Source: Setaria digitata (taxonomy: Eukaryota; Nematoda; Chromadorea; Rhabditida; Setariidae). From it: a stretch of DNA of 64,000 nt. Where the stretch lies: assembly GCA_003640385.1 (NCBI GenBank), contig RCAB01000103.1, positions 102,076 to 166,075 of the forward strand, written 5' to 3'. The position numbers were made by a program, and so were the translations under genes. Shown piece by piece: positions 48,996-64,000 of the stretch (the first letter of the stretch is position 1; each line of letters opens with the position of its first letter). The notes beneath the pieces are model-generated. The model was not told where the DNA came from and ran no database searches. It was given only the letters and a program-made list of their open reading frames with translations.

Positions 48996-51900
48996 CTGCA
49001 ATAATTTCGAGAGAACAGCTTATGAAGAAAATACAAGAACTCAAAAAATGTGGAAATTTCTTTTCATATTTAAATTTACCTTTATCTATCATTCAAATAA
49101 CAGCGATCTTCGGCACTGTGATACAAGATCTGCACACACAAATATGAAAGTACTCATTTCTTTATCGTAAATATAAATTAAGGCCTCTGATATTATACAG
49201 ACAAACAGTAGAAACAAAACTGACAGTGATTTAGTAATGAAATTACTAGTTAAGGTGATAGTAATAATTACGGCGAAATTGATAACTGCAGCCGTAATCA
49301 ACCAATCAGCTGGAGAAATCCTACATAATATTGAAAAAATCGTGCAACTGATCACTGATCCTGCAAAATGTTTCAGGTAAAAGTGCTTTTGGGCAACACA
49401 ATGATTATCTTTGCTTGAAGGATTTTTGCAATTAACGTACATACCGGGAGCAGTAAATGCAAATGTAAACATTGTAAGTAAAAACATTACCGCTCGTCAA
49501 ATACAGTAAGATAATTAGAGGAAAGGAATATGATTTCGTCTTCCGAAAAGATCTTTTCCTTTCTTTTTTTCATCGAGAATAACAACAGCAGCGAGCATAA
49601 GAGGATCACTGACTGTAAACGAGGCAAAAGGAAAAAAGGTTAAGGTAAGATATACCCTCACTCATTTTCATTACTATGAGTAAAGGAACTGGAAGCGAAC
49701 CAATGCTGAACAGCTGTTTAAGTGAGAGTGAGATCCGCTGACCCATAGCAATATTAAACATCAATGCGTGATAAAGATTTATTCTACTGTTCTTATCACT
49801 TACACATAAATATACATCTTAGAATCCCCAACTTGAAGGATGAGACCGACTAATCACAGTGATGTAAATTAAAAAGCAAAGAAGCAGAAAACAGGCCGGA
49901 GTCCTCAAATACCAAGAACATTCATATTATAACCGGACAGACCACAAGTGAATCCGAAGCGGCAAAAAAATGACTAGTGACCAGATTTTAGCGTAATTAC
50001 TCAACTTCCACTTTCAGTTCTGGTAGTCTTCATACCACTCCAAAATATTGATTCTCAAAACTACAAGTATAATCCGAAGAGTACATCCTGTTTCCAAATT
50101 ATTTGCTGTCTATCGTACCGTTAATCTTCCCACAACTTTTGATTTCACATCTTCCAGAAAGTAATCAATAATCATTAGCAGTGTGTACAGTATGAAATCA
50201 GTCTCCAAAAACCGTAGTAGCTATAATAACCTCGTAATGCATCCTTCTTATCGATTTTTTGCGAATAACAGCGCTATTTAGCTTCAAATGTGTGAATTCA
50301 AGGATTCTACAAATTGTCTGGACAAAGAAAACTATATATTTCAAGACCTGTTTCATCCGGAAATAAATTCAAAGTACATATAAGAAGCTGCAGATGGATG
50401 CAGAGAGTATGCAACACCTGGAAATGCATGCGAGACATATAATCCCTCCAACAGACACATCCCTTAGCACGCGCTTTCAACAAATGCAAAAATGGAACAA
50501 ACGCAAAACAATCGATAAAACGTTACTGGCAGTCCGGAAATTAACGATGACATGCATACATCCATTTGCCAACCAACAGTGACAGCAGACATGTGCTAGC
50601 ACTTCGCAGTACAACACCGGGGGAAAAAATCAATAAGATCATAACTTCTGCACTGGTGACACTGTTGCATCCCGAAAGAAGCAAGAGCACGGATGCGCTA
50701 TACACTAGGATGGAACTGACCTGGACAGAAAAACGCTACTTCTCTTCTTCCTTCAGCAGTTCTTCGCAAAAACTAGAATTTAGATCACTACACTACCTGA
50801 ATTCAACGGACCTGAAACATGACCACTGACAAATGTCGCATCAACGGTCGAAGTTCCTCCAGCTGATGCACCATTACTGTTAGGTGATAAAATGCCCTTC
50901 AGCAGGTATTATTATCCGATCCAGTGCCAGTAAGGTCGTTACTCGAATATGGTTAAGAATGTCGGGTACATCGCATTTATTTCATGTAACTCGGAACAAG
51001 AGTCTGTGGAGACAGAAATTGAACAATTTAAATCAATCGTAAAAAATCAGATCAGCTGCTATTTCCTTTCGAAAAGGAGTATTTTCACTGAAAATTATTT
51101 ACCGAAACCACTGAATACCTGAGATGCTTGCTAAGCGGAGATTTGTCCAAAATGGATAAACACGAAATGGATAATTGTGTAAAGGGATGCATGCGCAAAC
51201 CTATATACAAACGATCGAACTGAACATACAACTAGCAATTTGTGCGTGACTATAAATGGTTTTCTTCCAAGGTGAAATCTTCCAAAAAAGGTTCAGGAAA
51301 CTGCTTCAATGTATGTATCTTCATGCCTTACACTGCAGCGTTCATGCCATGGGGTAGTTCTGCGAAGCTGGGGACTACGGCTTCCCCAAATCCGACAGGA
51401 CAGTACAAGTAGAGAACAATCCTTAAGCTCTGAAGAAGTAATTCAATAACCTTTCATTGCTAGCTCTAACTCGCCACAACTTGGCGTCAGTCTGCCACCA
51501 ATCATGAGGTGAACGAATAATGAAAATGGAAACTGCTGAGGGAAGAAAGTGCCAAGCAAGATATGAGGTGGCTTGACATGATATGAAAGAATTTCGAATC
51601 CTCTCGAGAGAAGGCACGGAATGACTACTAGGACAGATGACCCTCAGCACGTGGAGCAACACACACGTTGGTATAATGACAACGAGGAAGCGGTTCTAAG
51701 AATTCGTCGAACAGCTGACTCGACATCGCCGTAGCCGTCATTTTATGTCACACCGTGAGGAGGAAAGAAAAAAACTTTTCCTACCGGAATTTTGTATTCC
51801 CTGCTCATACAGTGTATGCAGTCCATTTCCTGGTTACAGTGAGGAATCATCTGAATGTTCGTTCGGTGGACCTGTTTTTTGGCGTAACAGTACTGATGGC

Positions 51901-52859
51901 GCCATTTTCTTTTGTTGCTTGAGGCGTCACAGATCTCGAAATTGTTGCATCAGTTTCAAAAAAGAATCATGTCTGTTAAGCCAGCTAAATCTTTCCATCC
52001 TTATATCAAGGATCTTTAATTGTAAAAACCCTAGCATACCATCCCCCCCCCCCCCACTTCTGTTTCTTTTGAAGGTAAATTTTTTTTCATAATCCATTTC
52101 AGTGCCAAAGTCTGGGCCAAGTAAAAAACTTTGATTTTGAAGTCTACTGAACCAGCAGGAAACATCTTTTCTCTTTGTTATTATTCACACCGCCATTGAT
52201 CTTGTGGACGGGATTGTTCCACACACTATGAGTTTTAAACTTTGGAGACTATTTCTACTTTGGAATGAAACAATTTTCATGAAGTCTTCAAGGGACACAA
52301 GCAAAAAATATATGCAGAAGAAATCACTTACAACATTTAATTAATCCAGTCTAACTTCGAACAATATGGAATTCGAGTAAAAAGTTCGTGTTAAGTAAAA
52401 CTACTAACGTTATTCAGAAGTCTATTCTTCCAGAGATCATTTGTACTACTAAAACGAAGTAGTTTTACTCTTGTATTGTGCTCAATGTTTTGTTTGTGTT
52501 GAACCTGATACTGCTTGCATTTTGCTCTTTCTAAAAGCTCCAGTTAACTAAGGTTTCTCACATCTAACCTTTTGCTAGGAAAATTCTATGTTATGTACCG
52601 GACAACAGCCCACGTGTATATCTGGCTTCGTGAACTTTTTTATTCATTAATAACCTACTACAAGTTAACTTAGCATAAGAAATTAGATTCGATATTTTTT
52701 AGAATTGAAAAACTATGCAACAAAACCTAGAAAAAAACGGAATATACAGAGTATTTCTCTAGAACACAACAGAAATAATCTACAAAATCTTACAAACTTA
52801 AAAAAAAGAGCTTGACGAATGATTTGTTAAGAGCGGAATAGTTGCTAAAACAAATATCG
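48996..52859. other. Intergenic, upstream of syd-2 and downstream of sideroflexin
   Basis: No supported exon. A hydrophobic minus-strand frame at 49089-49487 and small frames at 50394-50829 and 51423-51662 have no homology or splice logic. A poly-C run lies at 52043-52055. The interval should hold the syd-2 promoter. Confidence 0.45.
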
Positions 52860-55606
52860 TCACAATCCTTTATTAAAAAAAACAAGCTGTGTCGCAGGCA
52901 TGTTTAAGCCCATGTGACGCTTCAGCTCTTCATAAGCTGCTGGCTCGTACTGCATCAACGTTGCAACTTTAACACTACTAAAAAAAGGCATCTCGAAATG
53001 CTTAGAATTAAAGTAAAAATATCTAACAAAATCTTGCAAACTTTAAAGAAAAAACAAAAAACTTTAGAAAAAAAATCTTATCGTTGTTCGTTTTGCACAT
53101 TACATTCTAGCTCTCTTTCTTTTTCATCTTTCTCTCCTGTTCTCTTTTACACTATTTTCACTCCTATACTTCAAAATGATTTACAATTGACAAAAATATT
53201 CCTTATCAAACTAGGTAAAATAAAGGTACTTGATCTGTGGGAAGAGTGCACAGCCAACTGGTACCATTGATCCATATCTACAATGCACGAAGAAACAAAT
53301 TTTTCCAAATTATCATTGCGTCTTGAAATGGATTTCGCCATAAGAATCGTCATCTCATTCTTTTTTTTTTTTTTTTTTCTGCATTCATTCTGTCAGTGCT
53401 GAATCTTACAACCCTTATAATTTTTCTTTAGCATATTATACTTAATAATGAAATGCTGCAGAAAAAGCTTCAGTAAATGCTTACAGGACGAAAGTAAGTA
53501 TAAGTTGCAATGGTATGTTCAGAAATTTAGCGCGATTGGTATACCAACTATACTTCTCCATAGCATTCATTATTAGGGGTATTAGTACTGCAATAATAAC
53601 AAAAAATTAAAATATACCACTGTCATATTTCCCAAATGTAGTCTCACAGTGATTCACAAATATTGTACAAAGTCATTGGTCAAAAAAGGATCTGGATCGG
53701 GGATACAAAACAAAGAAATTTAATTGAAAAAGAACTAACACATGGTTGGTGCGACAATAACATTACGTGAAAACACTACCAAACTGATTGCTTTACATGC
53801 CGCCAGCTGCAAATAAAAAATTGCAAAATTTCATGAAATTAGAATATCACAACTGATATTGAATGATGAAAAAAAAAAGTACCTTTGACTTCGTTACCAC
53901 ATGTTTCTCGTCATTCGTCACAGGGATACCGTTCAATAACTCACTATAAATTTAAAATAAAAAGCTTTAAAATCGTAGAAGCCATAAAGCTTTTAGCTTC
54001 TGACATTTTATAAACTAACCGTACTTAAAAAAGCATAGAAACAACAGAAATAGTGAAAAATGAAATATATGATACTTTTGTCGCGTAAGAGGGATATTGA
54101 TAGCATTTGCAACTGATACGGCAACGAAAGGTACAAAACGTTGAGACATCGACGAAAACGCATGCTAAAAGAAACCCTAGTTTCATAAAACTCATGAATG
54201 AATTTTTTTTAAACAAGGAAAAAAATCTAATGAAAAAAGTTGTCGTCAGACTGAATGAAATATGCAAAAAAAATAGTCCTTACTTTGTGGAAACAATGAC
54301 TATTGAAAGAAGGCAAAATAACCTTTGCTAGATAATTTTTCAACCCTATAGCAACACCAAGTGCACCAGTAACTGCTGAGGTGTACCCAACCAGTAAATC
54401 CCTGCAAACAAAATGACGAAGATATCAAAAGTTGATCTAGTAACCTGGATCTACGTCTATTTGCTCTCTTTCATAATATAAATCTGAACTAGATATTAAT
54501 AAAACGAGAGAACGAAATATAAAAATGTGTTTACACCGAAGGCTTTAATCATCCACCCGGGGGTTTATTACTAAATTTGAAAAAGAAAGCAGAGGAAAGA
54601 CTTATCTTTTTGACAAAGAACTTTGTGCATTTCGATTGGTATAATTGACAAGTGCATTAAAGGACTGATTAGCCCACTGCCAGAATATTACAGCTCCAGT
54701 GCTTCTAAAGAGGTGACTGTGAAGACTTGAAATGACCAAGTGCGATTTTAACCAAGTCTGTTGACTTGGGTACCTCTGACTATCCTCACCTTTTTTTACC
54801 CTCTTAGCTACTTCAACTCAGGAATGCAGTTAACTAAACTTCACTAGTTTTCATCCATACTCTCTAACACAAGCAGTGCACTGACTTGTACCACAGCATC
54901 ATTGCCCCGCAAAGCATAGTACCACCCCATGCATTAGCACACATACGTCCCGGTAGTGTCTGTAACTGGCCAGTATCGGGATGAAAAGCTGAGCCATAAA
55001 AAGCTTGAGCGCGCTGCAAATCTTCCACAGTAGTACCATGTGGTTCCTTCCCAGACCTGTCCCAAAGAAATGTCTAAGTAATTAATAATCAATCTTTAAA
55101 ACAATTGATCATTTATATATGGAAATCGAACATCAACGTATGGTTATTTGAAAGATTAATCCCTCAAGTTACTGAGAACCAAACGGCCAAACAGAAGTGC
55201 ACCTCATCAAAACCTCAAGTGACGTGGAAATTTTCAAACCTAACCTGTATAATTCAAGTAACCGTTTGCTCTCTTGTAGTGTATCTTGACTAACAAATGC
55301 TTTAAGCGGATCAGTGATACTTACGAAATAACGCAGACGTCCCAAAAATTTACTTTGATCCCACCTAAAAGAGTTCAAACAGCTGAAACAAAATGGGACA
55401 TAAAGGAAGAAACAGTTAGACACAGCACTTCTACTAAAGTAAGATCAAACAACATTACAATCATTCTTTTCTTAAGTTGTCAACAGAAGCTCCAATATCC
55501 TACACAATTTGGACTGTAAATTTAAAAATGGTCTGATAAGAAACTAAGTTTATATATACCTTGGGCAACTAACATCGTACCGTTCCGATCTTGATTCGAC
55601 TGACAT
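52860..55606 (-). CDS. Sideroflexin, mitochondrial amino-acid transporter family
   Basis: Inner-mitochondrial-membrane carrier; the SFXN1-type members import serine for one-carbon metabolism. Eleven phase-consistent exons give 333 aa, close to the usual 320-330: 55560-55606, 55245-55364, 54886-55056, 54606-54704, 54323-54401, 54076-54164, 53883-53943, 53740-53806, 53485-53587, 53230-53277, 52860-52977. Family landmarks are [20 protein letters not shown] near the N-terminus, [79 protein letters not shown] and the terminal FFNKGL typical of sideroflexins. The intron between 54606-54704 and 54323-54401 keeps frame and family spacing only with an AT donor (see findings). An AATAAA lies within the last codons (52869-52874), so the 3' UTR may be very short. 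The paralogue (SFXN1/3 versus SFXN5 type) is not settled. Confidence 0.93.
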
Positions 55607-57793
55607 TAGAGCGGATCAATCAATTTCTGTCTTTATTTCAATATCATTACACAAATATTCGTTAAAAACCGTTTTGAAAGAAAATGCTTGCCGAACAGAC
55701 AGGAAATAAAATTGCAAAGTAGAAAAAGAAATACTTCAAAGACGCTATAACTTCTGTGCTGGAAGTGTATGCCGTGAAGCAAGTACACTGATATTGCGGT
55801 GCCCAATAATATAAAACAAATAAGCTCATAGAAGTCAGTACTTTCGCTTTAATAGGATCTAACATCAAGAACTACTATTATGGAACAGACCATCGATCGA
55901 TTTCAAGCTAATCAAAACACAAATTCTCATTATTTAACAATGTACTAACACATGCCTAATACAAGAAAACATGTAACGTAAGAGGAAAGCTGTCTGAATC
56001 ATGAATTTTTAGAATTATTTCAGAAATTCAGCCCTTTTAGCAAAATTCTTTAAAAAGCACCAAAATCTACGGCAGGAAATCGCAGTTTACTAAATATGTA
56101 GGCATAATGCACGTGAAGAAGTGGCAATAGATATCTAAGCAACAAAGCCAAATGAGCTTTTTTTCCTCAACTGAAAAGAGTGACATGACCCTAGCGAATC
56201 CCATCCATTTCAAGCATTCAAATATACTGAAAACCTTAAAATATCAATGTAAGGAATCTTCGAGTAACTCGGTTTCACTATACAAATGAACTCAATTAAA
56301 TGAGCAAATTTATATATTGAAAGTAGTTACCAATCCAGCTATACAGTGAAAGTGATTATTTTGCCAAATAACAAATAGATATTGAAATGCTGTGTAACGC
56401 AGAACGGAATACCAACTGTGCAGCAAAACAGTTAGTCAAGAAAGGATATGTACTCACACTTTTTATCGAAGGGTTCACAAGTTGTCAAATAAAGCAGTAA
56501 TATCTAATACCATAAGGAAGCAGATTCTTTGAAACACGTCATGTCCCGCACATGTAAATAATCAGATTGTATGATGAACGTTTTACTGAATCAACCGTAT
56601 TCTCTTGACTTTAGTAAATGATTTCCCTAACTTATGAAGGATATCACATTTGCGACTTCATTTCCTGTTTGCCTTTAATGGCTTTTTTTTTCTAATGATA
56701 CTGGTTGACTTTTCTTTCGTGTCTGGATGGGCACAGTTACTACTAACTCTAAATCATCTGTAATTCCTTCCCTATATGGTATACACTTCTTTATGAAAAA
56801 CAAGTATTCAAAACTTTAATCTTTCTTTTTCGCTACTTTACATAAATTAGTAATTTGAGTTGCCAGGAGTTAGAAAAAATATTTTAAAAAGTAGACAAAC
56901 AACAAGACCTATGAGAGAATGTGATAACATAATTCTGAAAAATCTCATAATTCCTGCAATAAAGAGAAGAAAGAGTAGGCAGACGATGTCTGTACAATTA
57001 CTTTCGTAAAAAGTAAACAAAACTGTTTCGAAAGAAATAACCTGCCAAGTAGAACGGTACGACAGTTAAAGGAAACATATGGAATACAAAAAGCAAATAA
57101 CAAGCGATATTTCAAAAAACAAAGTGAAAGATATTGGTAATTTGACTAAGTGCATGATACAATGGCAGAAAAAATAAAACAACGAGATTATCATATAGTA
57201 TGATAACATTTAGCAATAAAATGGACTGTGTAATTTCTCTAGTTCTATTTTCTTTGTATCACAACAACCTCACGGAATACTATGAATTATGTGGAAATCA
57301 CTATGCTTGAAGAGTCGAAGAAGCTGATCCACTTCAAGAAATTTTTATTTCTAAATAAGATTCCAGAAAATGATACTGGGTTGAAGTGAATAAGCACATA
57401 AAATTCCCAACGAAGTGGGCAACTTTAAAATATTTTTACAGAGAATAATATTCAAAATTTCTTTGAAATGTATAAAACTGAAATCTAAGAAAATCATTTG
57501 TTTGAGAAGGAAAAGAAGCCTACATCAGTCGCAACTAATAGTTAAAAAAAAAATAATAACAGAAACCGCATCTAAATTACCAAGGCTATTATCTGTCTCA
57601 TAAAAAACCTTTAAAAGTCGTCTTTGCAATCGGCTTATAACGTATGAATAATTGTTGATCTGCCTACACGGAGACCACTGCTTTAGGTTAGAGAAGCTGG
57701 AATTTTGAAAAAACTGAGAGGGTGTTCAAGCTGGGGTAAAAAATTAAATATACTGGCAACATCCATGCGGATACATATACAGCATTAAGTATT
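55607..57793. other. Intergenic, upstream of sideroflexin and downstream of sem-5
   Basis: No exon, RNA gene or repeat family is recognised on either strand. The frames present are short, AT-rich and unsupported. It should hold the sideroflexin promoter and the sem-5 3' UTR. Confidence 0.5.
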
Positions 57794-60155
<2,362 letters not shown>

Positions 60156-61629
60156 AGCACCTTAAAGTGAAGTGTTGTTCCACTAAATGAAATTTTGATA
60201 AAATAAAAAGCCAAGAAATCGATAATGTAAATTGAAGTCGACGTATTTTTGATTTCTTTATTCGGAATATACCCAGCAGTTCTCTGATCATGGACCTTTG
60301 CTTAAAGCTGCATTCCTTTATGGACATTAAAAGCAAAATTTAAGGAAAGAAGGAAAGAAAAAAGGACTAAAATGACACCTGGAACTACCGGTTCGAAAAA
60401 AAGGTGGCAAGAAGAGTGTAATATTAAGTATATACTGATTACCGGTAAAAAGCAGGTACAATACAATGAAATTAGATTCTTAGAAAAGCAGGTCAAAGCT
60501 GGAGATTTAAAAGACTAATTTCACTTGGAAAATCTGAATGAGAGAGATAACCCCGGATCTTGTCGACATTTAAGAAATAAAATTTCAATCATAATAAAAA
60601 AGAAAGAAGCATCAGGATAAGGCAAAGTTCTATGTATACAAATGCAACGTGAGAAAAGTTCGTCGACAACCTTGAAGAAATAATAGCTGACTTTAATCAA
60701 AGTATTTTTGCTATCAGTTAATTATTCATTTTCCACCATCAAATGGAGAAAAAGGAAATGGCTGTTTCCGACAATAGTCTTAGATCAGATCTTCCGGATT
60801 CCACTATTATTTAGAAAAAGAAAAAAGCAAGAAAAGCAATTGCGCTCCTTGCTAAATGACGCTAAACCACTTGACCGACTAAACTACCACGTGACTCGGC
60901 TTTTTGATGTCTGCGTGAGATAAGCTTATCACAACACTCCTGCAAGGAACACAAGGCAAGGACCCCCAAGGCAAACCATATCTCAATGTGATAGAGTGAT
61001 GGAGGTACTCTTCTTCACTCTCGCCTCTCTTATGGAAGTCGGTGGCCCGGAAACTACTTTAGTATCGTTGGAAATCTTCTTGATCATGCTCCTTTTTTGG
61101 GTGTTACTTCTAGGATGAGTTACGGTTATGCTGTTTACAAAGTATATCTATGAAAAGATGTTTATGGAATATGGATGTCAGTATAAAATATTCGTAAATG
61201 TATGATAAAGTATAACACCGCAAACTGAACAACACATATCTAGATTTAGCATCAAGAGGACAAAATTGGTATTGGGGGGCCAAATGTGGATTTCAGATTA
61301 CAACTCTTTCAAACATTAACTTGCCAGACAACAACTTCTACACATTTATATGAAGAAAGGAGGAGAAATTCGGTTTGAAAGTAGGACAATAAGTCATTGC
61401 AGGAAAGGTGACTTGACTCGATATTAAAATATTAGGGATATTTTCATATCAGACTTTGTGGTTTTGCTTATTTAAACAGTTTTCGAGGAATTATTGGCTT
61501 AAAAAAAATCTAAAGAACTGCAAATTAATTTGAAAGAGCAGCAGAGGATTGGATTTTAAGTACATCACCACTGGCTACTACACAAGGCGTAATCATAATT
61601 AGAGCAGTAGTTTGTACTGGTTACTCCTG
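60156..61629. other. Intergenic between sem-5 and the transthyretin-like gene
   Basis: No recognised exon; the plus-strand frame at 60708-60923 resembles nothing known. It should contain the sem-5 promoter and the 3' UTR of the transthyretin-like gene. Confidence 0.5.
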
Positions 61630-62773
61630 CTAATGGATACAGTCATGGCTTTCATCAGGCATTATAGCTTCCAGGTTCCACGTACCAATATTGAGGGCTT
61701 TCTGTGGTATTTTACCATTTGTAATGTAGTGATTCGGCAATTCGAACTTCCATCGCCGTTGACATGGCTTTAAATCATATATATTAGCCAAAATCGGTGG
61801 ATGAGTTGAGGTCAAAAAAAAAAAAAAAAAATTACAACGTGCAGTAGCACTGCAATTCCTATATAATTTTTAGCAAGGCTTTATAATAGATTATAATTTC
61901 TGACGGTTTTCAGAGACCTTTTTGGGATTACTTCTAATCTATTTATTTAACTGGGCCGAGTAGTTTTACATTGTACTCAACAGTGGTTTTAAAGTGAATG
62001 AGCACTGAATGTTAGTAATATTTACTTTCTGGATTTGTAACTCCGGAAGATAAATAATGTAAAAATTAGTGCATGCATAATTAACGTAAATATGCTTTTA
62101 GGAGTATAAAATCATAAGTTTTACGTGAGAACCGATGTATAGTAGTTTAAAAAGAAAAACGGAAGTACACGCACGGTAACACCATCATTGCAGTCATGAT
62201 AAATTTTCAGGTGCGGATCGATAGTTGTCATTTCATTTGTATCGCCGGACAGTTTGAAGTAACCATGTTGATCGGTATAACCTGCGTCCAAATCATCGTC
62301 TGGATCGGATCCTGAAATCATCCTAACACTTTCGAAATATGTTGCAATTGTACCATCGCTCAGCAGTAACGGAAGATGTAGACCTAAGCAATAACTAATG
62401 ACAGGAATTCTACCTAAATTAGGGTAAATACGAGAATTTTCGTCATCTATGAGCTTGGTAAATAGGTAAGGACTATAATTTTGTTGAAGCGAATAACTTA
62501 CCGAAATCATCATCAACCAATTTAACGCGTACTCCTGAAGCAGGTTGAGTACCACAAAGTAATCTTCCAGTTACCTACAATTAAAATATGAAATTTAGTA
62601 CCTGTATGCTGAAGACCGAAAAGAGAAATATTTGTTAATTTTTAGTATATGAATTCAAAAAATGATACGCTATAGCTTTGAATGCCGGTATGCTGTTGTG
62701 GGATGATTGCATTATGCGACGTGCACACAAGAAGTGCGGCAATTGCGCCCAAAACACCACGACACATCGCCAT
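61630..62773 (-). CDS. Transthyretin-like secreted protein (TTL/TTR-52 family)
   Basis: Small nematode-specific secreted protein with a transthyretin-like beta-sandwich fold; most members have no known function, and one (TTR-52) bridges phosphatidylserine to engulfment receptors. Four exons, 150 aa: 62669-62773, 62502-62574, 62175-62311, 61630-61767. The first 22 or so residues (MAMCRGVLGAIAALLVCTSH) are a signal peptide. Family signatures follow: VTGRLLCGTQPASGVRVKLV, DDDLDAGYTDQHGYFKLSG, HLKIYHDCNDG, PCQRRWKFELPNHYI and the C-terminal cysteine in HDCIH. Conserved cysteines are present for the expected disulfides. The ATG at 62773 lies 7 nt after an AAAG acceptor, and an in-frame second Met follows two codons later. 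Some family members are abundant excreted or secreted antigens in parasitic nematodes. Confidence 0.92.
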
Positions 62774-62789
62774 CGAGGAACCTTTAACG

Positions 62790-64000
62790 CAGTTGAAAAT
62801 CATACAGTTGTAAACATTTTGCTTTCTGCATTCTGGAACTTCGACTCTAGGCAGAACACACAATATAAATTTATACCTCATCTGAACTAAACATATAGAT
62901 CAAATTACTTGACAGTTATTGATTTCAAATCGATTTTCTTGAGGTTTACTAAAGACAGAACTTTGCTCTAAACATTACTGTGCTTAAAGTTTAAAAATCC
63001 AAATCCGCAACTGATAAATATGGTTCCTCAATTTGAGAGCATCCAAATGCTTTGGAAATGATTCATTCAGAGAACAGAGTTCAAAAAAAAATTCATTCAT
63101 TTTCAAGGGGAAACTCACAATTTTAAGGTTCATTAAAACTACCGATCATAAAGGCAATAGGATATTCCAATCATCATTAGCTTGAAATGGAGTGTATAAT
63201 ACCATCTTGTTAAGTATATTTCATAAGAAAATAATGAAAAGATATTTCAGTTGTAAAGTCATCGATTCAACTGCTTCCAAATACATTTAATATTGATTTC
63301 AAGAAATGTTACCTCGAATACAGTATTCGAAAAAAAAAAAAGCTCGAACAGATTCTCAAACAGATTCCGCCGATACCAAAAAAGAAGTGAAAATGCCAGT
63401 TACATTTCGTATGTAAATGACATAAATGCAAATCGTAAAGCGGTGAGTCTCCCCTCCCGGTACTCATGCATTTTTACATCTATTATTTATGTTTTCAATA
63501 ACAGCAGTTTCAGAAATGGGATAACCAATGTTTAACAAAAGGAAATAAAATTACAGCGCATTTTACTAATACAATAAAAAGAATGAATTTGGGATGACGT
63601 GAAGTCTCAAATTAATTAGCTTCCTTATTAATATTATGTTTGAACTGTTAATATCATCGTCGTTAACTGTCAGTTACATCCGAAAGTTAATCATACAACT
63701 CCTTCTGTGTAAGTAATATTTTAAGTGCACTGTTATTGAGTGTATGTCTGACGCTATGAATCGAATCTATGTCGTGTAATCATTCCGTGCTGTAGTTAAT
63801 TAGCTAAACCAAAATGTGTTTTCACTAGTAAATAACCTCCTATTATATTACGATTATCTGTTGCTTTCAGTTAACACGCATTTGCACTCCTAAGAAACTC
63901 GACTTCAACTGTTTTTGCTTACTGTTCAGTGAATTTTGAAAAAAAGAAAGAGTTGCGTATCAGTGATGTATGCATTCCTGGTCTTCATCCTCCAATTCCA
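62790..64000. other. Upstream of the transthyretin-like gene; nothing recognised
   Basis: AT-rich sequence with short unsupported frames (for example 63293-63535). It is probably promoter or intergenic DNA up to the window edge. Confidence 0.5.

Noticed and set aside
49089..49487. 132-codon hydrophobic minus-strand ORF upstream of syd-2
   Set aside because: AT-rich DNA readily encodes Phe/Ile/Leu-rich frames. There is no recognisable membrane-protein family, no splice context and no conserved motif.
53171..53353. 60-codon minus-strand ORF beginning [10 protein letters not shown]
   Set aside because: The real sideroflexin exon 53230-53277 lies here in a different frame ([10 protein letters not shown]); this ORF is its shadow.
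55319..55324. Perfect GTAAGT donor on the minus strand
   Set aside because: It falls inside the sideroflexin exon 55245-55364. The protein family continues through it (RYFVSITDP), so it is probably not used.

Overview
The window is nuclear DNA from a nematode. It is AT-rich, with many small phase-consistent introns ending in TTTCAG/TTTTAG, and its genes match Caenorhabditis-type families: HNF4-like nuclear receptor, FEV-class ETS factor, liprin-alpha/SYD-2, SEM-5 and a transthyretin-like secreted protein. Intron sizes and loose spacing suggest a spirurid/filarial worm rather than Caenorhabditis, but that is an inference. All gene models were assembled by hand by joining exons at splice sites and checking reading phase. 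Exon joins were not tested against RNA.

Layout. (1) 1653-6954, minus: a nine-exon nuclear hormone receptor of about 494 aa, with a GC-rich 5' region to about 7.8 kb. (2) 9917-12266, minus: an ETS factor of the FEV/Pet-1 (ets-5) class, followed by about 4.4 kb with no recognisable gene. (3) 16638-22016, minus: hormone-sensitive lipase (hosl-1), 19 exons, about 898 aa, intact catalytic triad. (4) 23863-37294, plus: ATG2 (atg-2), the autophagy lipid-transfer protein, more than 40 exons and roughly 2,100-2,200 aa; it is head-to-head with the lipase. (5) 39884-48969, minus: liprin-alpha (syd-2), coiled coils then three SAM domains. (6) 52860-55606, minus: sideroflexin, 11 exons, 333 aa. (7) 57794-60155, minus: SEM-5/GRB2 adaptor (SH3-SH2-SH3). 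(8) 61630-62773, minus: secreted transthyretin-like protein, 150 aa.

There is no sign of bacterial, viral or transposon-coded genes. The genes do not form one pathway, although the HNF4-like receptor, the lipase and ATG2 all belong to lipid handling and lie within 36 kb.

The least ordinary signals are: a decayed copy of one atg-2 exon inside a lipase intron; a sideroflexin intron whose best-fitting donor is AT rather than GT; a SEM-5 splice arrangement that adds about seven residues at the start of SH2; and a 48-bp almost perfect palindrome in an ets-5 intron.
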